Counted from the stretch's first letter, positions 1-7,752 are shown. The stretch is DNA of 49,645 nt from Clostridia bacterium (GCA_017432165.1 JAFRJS010000005.1:1-49645); one strand, 5' to 3'. Numbers and translations are program-made. Notes: a model not told the origin generated them from the letters alone.

Positions 1-237
1 GGGATGGACGCACCTCTGGTGTACCAGTTGTCATGCCATTGGCATCGCTGGGCAGCTATGTGCGGTTTGGATAAACGCTGAAAGCATCTAAGCGTGAAGC
101 CATCTCCTAGATTAGATATCCTTCGTAGCTTCGGCTACGATAAGACCCCTTGTAGACTACAAGGTTGATAGGCTGCATGTGTAAGCATAGTAATATGTTT
201 AGCTTGGCAGTACTAATTGGTCGTTCGTTTCTCCTTT
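1..237 (+). rRNA. rrl: 23S ribosomal RNA, 3' end (partial)
   Basis: The first bases match the conserved 3' part of bacterial 23S rRNA: GGGATGGACGCACCTCTGG, then GTACCAGTTGTC, CGCTGGGCAGCTATGTGCGG, GATAAACGCTGAAAGCATCT and AAGCGTGAAGCC, ending near AGTACTAATTGGTCG. The gene begins upstream of the window, so only the last roughly 235 bases are present. The exact 3' end is estimated, because the pairing 5' end is not visible. No 5S rRNA gene follows before the terminator at 277-308, unlike the usual 16S-23S-5S order. Confidence 0.95.
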
Positions 238-276
238 TTGTTTCGTACTTTATCTGCTTCCTTTATTCGTTTTTCT

Positions 277-308
277 CCTCTATTCTTCTTTTGAATAGGG
301 GGCTTTTT
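277..308 (+). terminator. Intrinsic terminator after the rRNA
   Basis: The 9-bp stem CCTCTATTC / GAATAGGGG (277-285 with 293-301) is followed by CTTTTTA. It probably ends the rRNA transcript. The GGCTTTTTATTTATTAT stretch that begins here recurs almost unchanged near 1801, marking one edge of the tandem duplication. Confidence 0.75.
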
Positions 309-330
309 ATTTATTATTAAAATTTATCTA

Positions 331-359
331 TTGATCTTGTTTTTAGATTATGGTTTAAT
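331..359 (+). promoter_or_regulatory. Promoter of duplicated cassette, copy 1
   Basis: TTGATC (331-336) and TTTAAT (354-359) are separated by 17 bases, about 40 bases upstream of the TTG start at 399. The same two hexamers with the same spacing precede the second copy at 1833-1861, while the bases around them have diverged. That conservation supports a real sigma-A type promoter. Confidence 0.6.
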
Positions 360-398
360 ATTTTTTATTAGAAATTGAATTTTAAAGGTGATATATAA

Positions 399-830
399 TT
401 GAAATTTAAGTTTTTGAAAACCTTTTTTGCTGGTATCTTAGTGGTTAATATTTTTCTATTAAATATTTGTGCAAGCGATTTATTTTTTGAGGTTGAAGTT
501 GATGGCCTTTGCACGGTTGCTAGAATTTATAATGATAAGCACAAGTCAATATGGTCAGAGTTTTATTTAACCCGCCATTTATGTACTCACCCTTCAAAGA
601 TAAATTCTATTGATCCGATAAAATTATTAGATCATTTGAAGTCTATTGGGTTTAAGAAAATTAATAAAAAGGTGTATCCAAAATTAAGAAGTTATATTAG
701 ATTATTAAATAGAATTAAGAAAAAGTATGCTGATGATGATTTTAAATATACTGCGTCTGATGACTATAAAATTCGTAGGTATAATTGTTTGATATTTATA
801 ACTGCACTTCATAATTGGGTAGAAATATAA
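399..830 (+). CDS. Small exported protein of unknown function, copy 1
   Basis: I do not recognise this 143-residue protein. It starts with a basic and then hydrophobic segment (residues about 1-25, MKFKFLKTFFAGILVVNIF) ending near Cys-Ala-Ser, which looks like a Sec signal peptide. The mature part is short, rich in Lys and Tyr, and mixed alpha/beta in character. The start is a TTG at 399 with AAGGTG about nine bases upstream. It is clearly paralogous to 1903-2286: the signal peptide is almost identical, and motifs such as KKINKKVY/KRINKKVY and the C-terminal FxTAL stretch are shared. It is followed after 59 bases by the unknown gene at 890, in the same order as in the second copy, so the two products probably act together. 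Confidence 0.8.
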   Translation: MKFKFLKTFFAGILVVNIFLLNICASDLFFEVEVDGLCTVARIYNDKHKSIWSEFYLTRHLCTHPSKINSIDPIKLLDHLKSIGFKKINKKVYPKLRSYIRLLNRIKKKYADDDFKYTASDDYKIRRYNCLIFITALHNWVEI

Positions 831-889
831 TTGATATTTACAGTTGCGTTTTTCAGTATTAATAATTTTTATTTGAGGGGTGAAATTTT

Positions 890-1771
890 ATGCCTAAATC
901 TAAATCTAAATTTAAAAAAAATATATGTCAATTTGACGAGGAATTATTAAAAGGAGCAAATAGAACACCTAAAGTAGGGAAAAAAACGAAGGAAGTTTCT
1001 GATCGTAGAAAAACTGAGAAAGCCATAGGAAAAAATATATTAGCAGCTAAAAATGTAGAATTGGAAACATCTGTTGATTATGATAGATTTGAAAAACATG
1101 AAATTGGCTGCTATATGACGGAAGTGTTCGCTATTGTAATTAAAGCAAAAAAATTGAATGGAATTAAACTTCCAAGCCCTTTTGGCGATTTCACTCTATC
1201 TTTAATGAGTACGAATAATTATTTAGTTAAGGTTGAAGGCGTTTCTATGAAAGCAGGCAAATATGAGAATTTGTTAAAGGTAATTGACGGATTTAAGTAT
1301 AGATCAAGGTTAGTATATAGGCTCAAAGATTTTCTTAGCGGGGAATTAGATCGTAAATTTTACATAGATATTTCTAATACGGAAAAGATTAAATCAGAAT
1401 TATATAATAATATGAAAAATGGAATTAGAACTGCAAATTTTAGAGGGCTTGAAGATAAAGTTGAAGTGCAGTTAAATTCCAATATAAAAAAGTACACTAT
1501 AACTTATAAACAAGCCGGAGCGTTGATGTGTGGAATATTTATGGCTGAAATAATAAGAAGCTCTGGAAAAATTGTTAGATCCGCTTTTTTATACGACAAA
1601 TGGCCTGAAGACTATAAGAAATTATGCAAAAGTCTTATACAAGCTGCTAAAGGGGGAAATGGAGAACTCAGAGATTTTGTTATGGATCCAGATTCGGTTT
1701 CGTTGGAAACAAGGCAAGCTGCTGCACACAATGCCAGCCTTTTCTCGCCATTTAAAAAAGTCAAGAAGTGA
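890..1771 (+). CDS. Unknown protein, duplicated-cassette member, copy 1
   Basis: This 293-residue protein matches no family I can name. No signal peptide or membrane segment is visible. A basic, Lys-rich N-terminal 60 residues precede a mixed globular region. It aligns with the protein at 2315-3274 over most of its length: LPSPFGDF/LPTPFGYF, KFYIDIS/KFCIDIS, a strongly shared core TYKQAGALMCGIFMAEIIR followed by SGKIVR, and a basic tail with SPFKK. The ribosome site GAGGGGTGA lies before ATG 890. The conserved core and SPFKK tail are probably functional. It is paired with the exported protein upstream. Toxin, immunity or effector roles are possible, but the sequence alone supports none of them. 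Confidence 0.8.
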   Translation: MPKSKSKFKKNICQFDEELLKGANRTPKVGKKTKEVSDRRKTEKAIGKNILAAKNVELETSVDYDRFEKHEIGCYMTEVFAIVIKAKKLNGIKLPSPFGDFTLSLMSTNNYLVKVEGVSMKAGKYENLLKVIDGFKYRSRLVYRLKDFLSGELDRKFYIDISNTEKIKSELYNNMKNGIRTANFRGLEDKVEVQLNSNIKKYTITYKQAGALMCGIFMAEIIRSSGKIVRSAFLYDKWPEDYKKLCKSLIQAAKGGNGELRDFVMDPDSVSLETRQAAAHNASLFSPFKKVKK

Positions 1772-1832
1772 AGTATAAGTATATGTTACTAAATTGTGAA
1801 GGCTTTTTTTATTTATTATGAAAAATTATTTG

Positions 1833-1861
1833 TTGATCTTCTTTTTGGATTGTGTTTTAAT
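1833..1861 (+). promoter_or_regulatory. Promoter of duplicated cassette, copy 2
   Basis: TTGATC (1833-1838) and TTTAAT (1856-1861) have a 17-base spacer, equivalent to the copy 1 promoter at 331-359. This suggests each cassette is transcribed from its own promoter. Confidence 0.55.
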
Positions 1862-1902
1862 AGTTCTTATGAAAAATTTATTTTTATCGGGTGGGTATAT
1901 AA

Positions 1903-2286
1903 TTGAAATTTAAGTTTTTAAAGATCTTTTTTGCGGGTATCTTAGTTGTTAATATTTTTATTTCAAATGTTTATGCAGGCTTTTTGTTTTTTAATGTTGA
2001 TATTGATGGAGTTCGTACAACTGCTAATATTTGTAATGAAAATCATCATGAAATATGGTCAAAAATATATTTAACCCCGGAACTTCTTTGTGGTAGTTCA
2101 AAAAAAGACAATCAAAAAATTTTGCGTTATTTAAAAACTATTGAATTTAAGCGGATTAATAAAAAAGTGTACCGTAAAATAAAAAGATATATTCGAATTT
2201 TAAGAAAAATTGAAAAAAAGTCTGATTATGCCAATATTTGGAGATATGATAATATAATATTTATGACAGCACTTTGTAATATATAG
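1903..2286 (+). CDS. Small exported protein of unknown function, copy 2
   Basis: This 127-residue paralogue of the protein at 399-830 has a nearly identical signal peptide (MKFKFLKIFFAGILVVNIF) ending near Val-Tyr-Ala-Gly. The mature part has diverged more: it lacks about 16 residues, mostly in the C-terminal half, and keeps YLK-IEFKRINKKVY and the FMTAL end. The start is again TTG (1903), with GGGTGG upstream. Stronger conservation of the export signal than of the mature chain fits diversification of the secreted part after duplication. It lies 28 bases before the gene at 2315 and is probably co-transcribed with it. Confidence 0.8.
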   Translation: MKFKFLKIFFAGILVVNIFISNVYAGFLFFNVDIDGVRTTANICNENHHEIWSKIYLTPELLCGSSKKDNQKILRYLKTIEFKRINKKVYRKIKRYIRILRKIEKKSDYANIWRYDNIIFMTALCNI

Positions 2287-2314
2287 TTTTAAATTTTTTT
2301 GGAGGTGAAATTGT

Positions 2315-3274
2315 ATGCCTAATGAAGCAAAATCAAGGAAAGCATTTGAGGAAAGAGTTTCAAAACAGGGTGGTTATTTAACTCCGGCAACGAAGCGCAA
2401 AAGAGAAGCCGCAGCAGAAGAAACCGTAGCAGAAGAAACCGTAGCAGAAGAAACCGTAGCAGAAGAAACCGTAGCAGAAGAAGGTACTGAAGAAAGGCCA
2501 TCAGATCGTAGGATAACCGAAGATTCTTTGCGCCAAAATGTAATATTAACTGATGAGATTTCTTTTAATTCTATCATTAATTATGATTTTTTAAAAGAAT
2601 TAAATGCCGATAATTACATGGTTGAGATAATTTCAATTATAATTGCATCAAAAAAATTAAAAAATATTAGTCTTCCAACTCCTTTTGGATATTTTAATTT
2701 GTACTGTAGAAGTAATAAAAATTATATAGCTAGATTAAGAAATTTTTCTATGGGTATAGGTAAGTATGAGTACATACTTTTAGCAATTAGTAATTTTGAA
2801 TATTCTTCACTATTAATAAAAGAATTTAGAAAGTTTCTTGATATTAAATTAGATAATAAATTTTGTATAGACATATCTAAGCCAGATATTGAATTTCAAT
2901 TGTGTGAAAATATGTGTAAATATATTCAAACCGCAAATGTTATAAATATGAGAAATAAAGTTAAAATGCCGCCGACTTATGGTGGGAAAAATTATAATAT
3001 AACTTACGAGCAAATTGGGGCACTGATGTGTGGAATATTTATTTCTGAAATAATAAGAACATCCGGAAAAATTGTTAGAGCGGCTTTTAAAAACGGCCAT
3101 TGGCCAAGAAATTACAAAGAATTAAAGAAAAGATTTATACAATCTGAGAAAAAAGGAAATGAGCTTTTAAGAAAGTATGTCCAAAATCCGGAAAGTTGTC
3201 CGCAATTTGTAAGAGAAGCAGTAGAAAATAATGTCAGCCTTCAATCGCCGTTTAAAAAAAGGCCAAGAAGATAA
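2315..3274 (+). CDS. Unknown protein, duplicated-cassette member, copy 2
   Basis: This 319-residue paralogue of 890-1771 has no recognisable family. Residues about 30-56 are a low-complexity acidic insert in which AEETV is repeated, encoded by a perfect 15-base tandem repeat. The rest follows copy 1: DRR followed by a basic segment, LPTPFGYF, KFCIDIS, TYEQIGALMCGIFISEIIR, SGKIVR, and a basic tail SPFKKRPRR. No signal peptide or transmembrane segment is seen. GGAGGTGA precedes ATG 2315. The acidic insert sits between the N-terminal head and the conserved domain, where it would act as a flexible linker of variable length. Confidence 0.8.
   Translation: MPNEAKSRKAFEERVSKQGGYLTPATKRKREAAAEETVAEETVAEETVAEETVAEEGTEERPSDRRITEDSLRQNVILTDEISFNSIINYDFLKELNADNYMVEIISIIIASKKLKNISLPTPFGYFNLYCRSNKNYIARLRNFSMGIGKYEYILLAISNFEYSSLLIKEFRKFLDIKLDNKFCIDISKPDIEFQLCENMCKYIQTANVINMRNKVKMPPTYGGKNYNITYEQIGALMCGIFISEIIRTSGKIVRAAFKNGHWPRNYKELKKRFIQSEKKGNELLRKYVQNPESCPQFVREAVENNVSLQSPFKKRPRR
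2414..2482 (+). repeat. In-frame 15-bp tandem repeat
   Basis: Four perfect copies of GCAGAAGAAACCGTA (2414-2473) are followed by a partial copy to 2482. Each unit encodes Ala-Glu-Glu-Thr-Val. The unit is a multiple of three bases, so copy-number changes alter protein length without shifting frame. Perfect identity suggests recent expansion. Confidence 0.95.
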
Positions 3275-3354
3275 ATTATAGTTATGTTATTAGATTTTTT
3301 AGGTGATTTTATTAACGTTTACAAAATAAAATATTGATTGAGCGGGGGGTTATC

Positions 3355-3654
3355 ATGGCAACATCAAAAGAATATAAAGAATTTATATTGGAGCAGCTAA
3401 GCTTATTAGACAACATAGCTTGTAGGGCTATGATGGGTGAATTTTTGCTTTATTATAATGGGGTGCTGTTTGGCGGAATTTATGATAATAGGCTACTTGT
3501 AAAAATAGCTGATACAAATAAAAAATATAATTTTGAAAAGCAACTACCGTATGAAGGCGCAAAGCCTATGTATTTAATTGAAGATATTGATAATAAAGAA
3601 CTTTTAAAAGAAATTGTGATAGATACTTGCGAGGCACTGCCAAAGAAAAAATAA
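3355..3654 (+). CDS. TfoX N-terminal domain protein
   Basis: This 99-residue protein has the layout of the TfoX N-terminal domain family: SKEYKEFILEQL at the start, then a RAMMGEFLLYYNG segment, FGGIYDNRLLVK and LPYEGAKPMYLIEDID. Such stand-alone domains are common in Firmicutes. They are related to the competence regulator TfoX/Sxy but lack its C-terminal half, and their function is not established. I chose ATG 3355 because a run of G (GCGGGGGG) lies eight bases upstream; an upstream in-frame start at 3334 has no ribosome site. A strong terminator follows immediately. Confidence 0.85.
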   Translation: MATSKEYKEFILEQLSLLDNIACRAMMGEFLLYYNGVLFGGIYDNRLLVKIADTNKKYNFEKQLPYEGAKPMYLIEDIDNKELLKEIVIDTCEALPKKK

Positions 3655-3690
3655 AAATCCCAGAGCGTACAGAAGCGCTTTGGGATTTTT
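3653..3690 (+). terminator. Intrinsic terminator (bidirectional)
   Basis: A stem of about 12 bp, AATCCCAGAGCG / CGCTTTGGGATT, is flanked by A and T tracts, so it can act in both directions. It lies between the TfoX-N gene and the convergent membrane-protein gene. Confidence 0.8.
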
Positions 3691-3738
3691 ATAAATAAGT
3701 AAATCTATTACTTAATTAAAAATACATCTATATAAAAA

Positions 3739-4632
3739 TTATACTTTTTCAACTTTATCTATGTTGAAATTTCCAAATATATCAAAATGACTTTCAACAT
3801 AGCATGTGGTTTCTGGAGTCGATTTTCTTTCGCGGAATTCTACTATGCTAATTTTATATTTACTGTTTCTATGGCTACGTATTTGTAATTTATATTCGTC
3901 TTCATTTTTTACTACTTTTGCGTTACTTTCTTTTCCTACGCCGGTGTGTCTACACATTGAAACATGGGAACCTTTGCCTAATGATATACCATATTCGCTT
4001 AAATCTACATTTACTTCATATATTTTTATTCCAAAGAGTATCAAATAAGTTGCCACACTTATTCCAAGTAGTGAGAACGATAGAGCTTTTAAACTTTTTT
4101 TATTAAATATACCAAGAGTAATTATAATTATGGATGAAAAGTAAAATATCGGTGCAAATAAATATCTCGGAAAATTATTAAACGCACTTTGCAAAGAGGT
4201 AAGCCCCATGATACCTAACATAATAAACATAGGAAGCAAAATTAAATAACTCCATATGTTTCTTTTATTTATATAATATCCTATAAGTCCCATAGGTATT
4301 GTAAATATAATTCGTATAATTAAACTGGTATCATAATATGAAAATATGCTAAATCCTATTTGGCGAAAAGGGACTTGAACTAAGTATATAATTGGCTGAC
4401 TAATTAGAAAAAACACAAAACATTTTAGTGCGGAATCAATAGGAGATTTACTATTTGCAATAATTATTATTCCAAATAGAATCCAAGCTCCGTAGCCATT
4501 TGTTATTTCTTGAAAAGATGTGTCTTTGGCAAAAGGTAAAGCCGCAATACCAGCGTAAATTCCTGAAATTATTGCAAACAAAATGAGTTTTTTCCAGTTT
4601 AGGTCAATTCCTCCAAATAATTTTTTTAACAA
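3739..4632 (-). CDS. Multi-pass membrane protein of unknown function
   Basis: This 297-residue protein has about seven hydrophobic segments across residues 15-215 (for example LILFAIISGIYAGIAAL and WILFGIIIIA) and then a soluble C-terminal domain of roughly 80 residues with conserved-looking His, Cys and charged positions. I cannot assign a family. The topology recalls uncharacterised Clostridia membrane proteins with a short C-terminal beta domain. It is monocistronic on the minus strand, with its own TTGACA/TAAAAT promoter at 4736-4764. Nothing in the sequence shows a transported substrate or enzymatic residues. Confidence 0.75.
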   Translation of the reverse strand: MLKKLFGGIDLNWKKLILFAIISGIYAGIAALPFAKDTSFQEITNGYGAWILFGIIIIANSKSPIDSALKCFVFFLISQPIIYLVQVPFRQIGFSIFSYYDTSLIIRIIFTIPMGLIGYYINKRNIWSYLILLPMFIMLGIMGLTSLQSAFNNFPRYLFAPIFYFSSIIIITLGIFNKKSLKALSFSLLGISVATYLILFGIKIYEVNVDLSEYGISLGKGSHVSMCRHTGVGKESNAKVVKNEDEYKLQIRSHRNSKYKISIVEFRERKSTPETTCYVESHFDIFGNFNIDKVEKV

Positions 4633-4735
4633 GTTTTACACTTCCTTCAGCAATTTTTCAACTTTTAGGTTAACCAGTATTTTGTAGAATTTATAAAAAC
4701 ATAATATTATTTTATAATGAATCTTTGCACTTATA

Positions 4736-4764
4736 ATTTTATAGAATTATATTTTATTTGTCAA
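4736..4764 (-). promoter_or_regulatory. Promoter of the membrane-protein gene
   Basis: On the minus strand, TTGACA (4764-4759) and TAAAAT (4741-4736) are 17 bases apart, about 100 bases upstream of ATG 4632. Confidence 0.65.
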
Positions 4765-4830
4765 TAAATAATTGTATTAAAGAAATATGCTTATATTTGA
4801 ACTAATCAAATATAAGCATATTAATAAAAA

Positions 4831-5517
4831 CTAGCCTTTATATGTATGCCTTCGTGTAATATGTCTTCCGGGCCATTCAGGATTTGTATGTATATTTAAT
4901 TTGAATAACTTTAAACCACCATGAGGGCCGTTATTTCTGTAGTCAAGCATAAAGCAATAATGGTATCCATCAGAGGCTTTTCCTAAATATAGTCTTGGCT
5001 CTATACAATTATTACAACAATGTTGAACCATTATATATGGAAATTTGTCCCAATCATTGATTATAGTTTTGAATTTTGTTTCTCGGATATTAAGAACATT
5101 ATACAAAATTGTATAGATCATAACATTGGCGCCCTTTTTATACATTGCTTGTTCACCGCTCATATCCGAATAATGTCTACCGTGTGATTCGTCATATATT
5201 ACTTTGTTTAAAATTGTTAATACATCTTCTAAAAAAGCGTTTGGTTCAGTTCCTTCACCATATAGATTTTTTACTTGAATATAATAATTGCGTATTTTCA
5301 AAAGATCTTTTAAATAATTTAAAAGTTTTATTTGATTTTCGCTTAATCTAATATTATTTTTACCACTATCGCTACCTGATAGTTGTTGAGCAGCTACCGG
5401 ATCATTACCTGCATTATTAGCATAGCAAATACCTGTTTTAAATGTGATGGATAAAAAAGATAAAATAAGGACTGCAAACTTTATTGAATGTTTCAATAGT
5501 TTCTTCAATGGGCTCAC
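4831..5517 (-). CDS. Exported protein of unknown function
   Basis: This 228-residue protein has a basic N-terminus and a hydrophobic stretch (residues about 12-32, FAVLILSFLSITF) ending at CYANNAG, a good signal peptidase site. The mature part has a polar Gly/Ser-rich linker, a helical region, and a C-terminal region with several Cys and His residues (QHCCNNCIEPRLYLG, then YHYCFMLDYRNNGPHGG). Disulfides or metal binding are possible. No known family is recognised. It has its own promoter and sits among other secreted proteins of the window. Confidence 0.75.
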   Translation of the reverse strand: MSPLKKLLKHSIKFAVLILSFLSITFKTGICYANNAGNDPVAAQQLSGSDSGKNNIRLSENQIKLLNYLKDLLKIRNYYIQVKNLYGEGTEPNAFLEDVLTILNKVIYDESHGRHYSDMSGEQAMYKKGANVMIYTILYNVLNIRETKFKTIINDWDKFPYIMVQHCCNNCIEPRLYLGKASDGYHYCFMLDYRNNGPHGGLKLFKLNIHTNPEWPGRHITRRHTYKG

Positions 5518-5542
5518 CGCCTTTCTTTAATGGTGTATTAAT

Positions 5543-5572
5543 ATAGTAGCATATTTGATTTAATGGTGTCAA
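5543..5572 (-). promoter_or_regulatory. Promoter of the exported-protein gene
   Basis: On the minus strand, TTGACA (5572-5567) and TACTAT (5548-5543) are 18 bases apart, upstream of ATG 5517. Confidence 0.55.
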
Positions 5573-5575
5573 CAT

Positions 5576-6092
5576 ATGAAACAAATATTGTATGTTTGAA
5601 TTATTTAATTTAAATTAATGGTTTTTTATATATAATTTTAACAAAAACATATAAGGCTATTAAAAAGATGGCGGTTTCAATTCTATTTTTCAATCGTAGG
5701 AAGGACAAAAATTTATCATTTGCTTTGTGAAAATAAAAAACATTCCATAAAGGGTAAGAAACACTTTATGGAATGCCAGAGTGGTACGAATAACCAATAG
5801 GGGCTTGAACAAACTTAGTAATAATGAGGTTTCAAGCCAACTACAATGTTTACAAGAAAGGCCATTCGACACAATCAGATAAACTCTAAGGATAGTATTT
5901 CACAAAAATAAAATCGTCTTGAAAAAATCAAGGTGGTTTCTTTGTTTCAGAAAGGGGCAAAAAATATTTCAAATATTTTTACTGCTTTAAAATATCATTT
6001 TTGCGACGGCGATAATTAAGATAATGGCTACTATTATGTTTTAAATAAATTTGGTTGCTGCAAAGAACGCCGTAATACGACTGTTTTTGCAT
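5576..6092 (-). other. Gene-free stretch with a possible structured RNA
   Basis: No convincing protein gene is seen between the two secreted-protein genes. The minus strand holds inverted repeats: GGCTTGAA / TTCAAGCC (5838-5831 with 5809-5802, 21-base loop), then a 12-bp hairpin at 5741-5775 followed by a T-rich tract. This hairpin-then-terminator order fits the 3' end of a small RNA or a long 3' untranslated region of the lipase gene. I cannot match it to a known RNA family, and no clear promoter was found for it. Confidence 0.3.
5731..5775 (-). terminator. Intrinsic terminator on the minus strand
   Basis: The perfect 12-bp stem CATTCCATAAAG / CTTTATGGAATG (5741-5752 with 5764-5775) is followed on the minus strand by GTTTTTTATTTT. 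It would end a transcript coming from the lipase direction, more than 300 bases after the lipase stop codon. Confidence 0.7.
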
Positions 6093-7370
6093 TTATGCCG
6101 CTAAATTTAGTCTTGTATCTAATTTAGAAACGTTGTTTTCAATAATATCCACAATCTTCTTGATTACCTTACTGTCACCAATTAAAAATTGATGCCTTCC
6201 ATTTACCTTAGAAACACGGCTACTATCAATATTATCGAATGGTAGTGCACTTTCATTTAAAGCAATTGAACCGTCACCATCAACATATTCTTCAATTGTT
6301 ATGTTCTCATGGTTTTTAGGATCTATGCCAAATAAAGACATCGTTTTAAGTCCGAATCCGGCTATTATATGATAATCTAAATAATTTAGTATGTGATTAC
6401 CATCAACAATTAAACTATCATAAATTGCATGCGGCGCATTTAAAAAACTCTTAATTTTTCCATCCTGCTTTTTTGAAAAATCACATTCTTTAATATATTC
6501 TAACGTTCTGTCATAGTCAAACACATGTCCCGTTTTATCGCACAAATATCCTTTTTTTTGTGCTCTTTCAAGATAATTTTTATTGGGTAGCATCTGATAT
6601 GCAATCTCACAATTCTTAGCCATATTTCTAATAATTTTTGGTACGCCTAAAATTTCAATGATCTTTCCCATAAAATCGTTCTCAGTAAGTAAACCTTTGT
6701 TAAGTACGAAAAACGCTTCCGCTGTCCCATTATAAGGTACAGCGATAGAAATATACTTTTTTATTTTATCCAAACAACCCAATTTTTGTAGTAAAACAGC
6801 CGACCTACAAGCAACAATTCCACCCAATGAATGCCCCACTAAAACTACCTCGTCATATTTTTGTATTTCTTGAGCTAAATTAGTAGCAGCCTTATCGATA
6901 TCAAATCGCCAATCATAATTATACAAAAACACACTATCTTTTGGAAAATGAGTAGCCAAAGTATCGACAAGTTTTTTATAAGAATTGGCAACACCGTATT
7001 TCGCTATATCTTCATCTACCAAATAAGGTAATTGTGAATTTTCCGGTAATAATCCTATATTTTTATTAACTGGTTTCCCGTTTTCATCACAATACAAATC
7101 GTTATAAAAAAATCTAAATTTGGCAATACCTTTTATCATTCGCCATTTATGATTACTATCCAACGGTAGCCATACGGCTTCATTCTTATAGTATTTTTTA
7201 CAAGTCTGACCACAATAAAAAAGTCCGCTGGTATAAATACCGGGCACAACTATTATTGCTCTTTTTTTATCTGCATTTGCATTTTCTGCTTTGACATTTT
7301 CACAATTAACTGTAGTAATTGAAAATAGCAAAGTAACTGACAACAATGTGGTTAATATTTTTTTAAACAT
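6093..7370 (-). CDS. Exported LCAT-like lipase/acyltransferase (alpha/beta hydrolase)
   Basis: The first 28 residues of this 425-residue protein form a signal peptide. The mature part resembles the lecithin:cholesterol acyltransferase (LCAT) family of alpha/beta hydrolases: a glycine-containing oxyanion segment VVPGIYTSGL (41-50), the family-typical YNYDWRFD (150-157), the nucleophile elbow GHSLGG with Ser181, an acid candidate at Asp366 in VDGDGS, and His393 in GRHQF. The triad spacing fits the family. Enzymes of this type hydrolyse or transfer acyl chains of phospholipids or other esters outside the cell, so a host or dietary membrane is a likely substrate; that is inference. It is monocistronic, with its own promoter, and lies beside tRNA-Leu. 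Confidence 0.82.
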   Translation of the reverse strand: MFKKILTTLLSVTLLFSITTVNCENVKAENANADKKRAIIVVPGIYTSGLFYCGQTCKKYYKNEAVWLPLDSNHKWRMIKGIAKFRFFYNDLYCDENGKPVNKNIGLLPENSQLPYLVDEDIAKYGVANSYKKLVDTLATHFPKDSVFLYNYDWRFDIDKAATNLAQEIQKYDEVVLVGHSLGGIVACRSAVLLQKLGCLDKIKKYISIAVPYNGTAEAFFVLNKGLLTENDFMGKIIEILGVPKIIRNMAKNCEIAYQMLPNKNYLERAQKKGYLCDKTGHVFDYDRTLEYIKECDFSKKQDGKIKSFLNAPHAIYDSLIVDGNHILNYLDYHIIAGFGLKTMSLFGIDPKNHENITIEEYVDGDGSIALNESALPFDNIDSSRVSKVNGRHQFLIGDSKVIKKIVDIIENNVSKLDTRLNLAA

Positions 7371-7420
7371 TTAACAAAAATCTCCTTACAAAAAATTGAT
7401 ATAATCATCCCCTATGGTTA

Positions 7421-7449
7421 ATTATATCACAAACAAATATTTTTTACAA
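7421..7449 (-). promoter_or_regulatory. Promoter of the LCAT-like lipase gene
   Basis: On the minus strand, TTGTAA (7449-7444) and TATAAT (7426-7421) are 17 bases apart. AAGGAG follows before ATG 7370. Confidence 0.65.
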
Positions 7450-7456
7450 TGGCACA

Positions 7457-7504
7457 ACACAACAACGCAAAAAAATTGAATCAAATTTTTTTGCGTTGTT
7501 GTGT
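7457..7504. terminator. Long inverted repeat, terminator-like
   Basis: ACACAACAACGC plus an A tract (7457-7475) pairs perfectly with a T tract plus GCGTTGTTGTGT (7486-7504), giving a stem of about 19 bp or more. It lies between tRNA-Leu and the lipase promoter and probably ends the tRNA-Leu transcript or insulates the two units. Confidence 0.55.
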
Positions 7505-7555
7505 ATTAAATTTCCGTACTTCAAAACAGTTAATTTAGCTTTGATATCAGAGTTT

Positions 7556-7640
7556 TGGTGCGGTCAGTGGGACTTGAACCCACACGTCTTGCGACACATG
7601 CCCCTCAAACATGCCTGTCTACCTGTTCCAGCATGACCGC
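7556..7640 (-). tRNA. tRNA-Leu (anticodon GAG)
   Basis: The 85-nt minus-strand gene has acceptor arm GCGGTCA paired with TGACCGC, encoded ACCA, T-arm GTGGGTTCAAGTCCCAC, and a long variable arm typical of type II tRNAs. The anticodon stem CATGT/GCATG (one G-U pair) encloses loop TTGAGGG, giving anticodon GAG, which reads CUC and CUU. Confidence 0.92.
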
Positions 7641-7718
7641 TTATTTCTAAATTTTAGTTTATCATGTTTGTGCGGTAATGTCAACTGTATTTTTTATTAT
7701 TTAAACAAAAAAATAACA

Positions 7719-7752
7719 TTAAAAAAGCCCTCAAAAACGGGCCTTTTTTAAT
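7719..7752 (-). terminator. Terminator after the uracil-DNA glycosylase gene
   Basis: On the minus strand, AAAAAAGGCCC and GGGCTTTTTT form a stem around a GTTTTTGA loop, overlapping the stop codon region of the gene. Poly-T follows. Confidence 0.65.

Noticed and set aside
2319..2577. Two minus-strand frames opposite the repeat region
   Set aside because: They exist only because the 15-base repeat is free of stop codons on several frames. The plus-strand gene explains the locus.
5690..5872. A 60-codon frame on the minus strand in the gene-free stretch
   Set aside because: It has no ribosome site, runs through the terminator hairpin, and its composition is not protein-like. The RNA structure is a better explanation.
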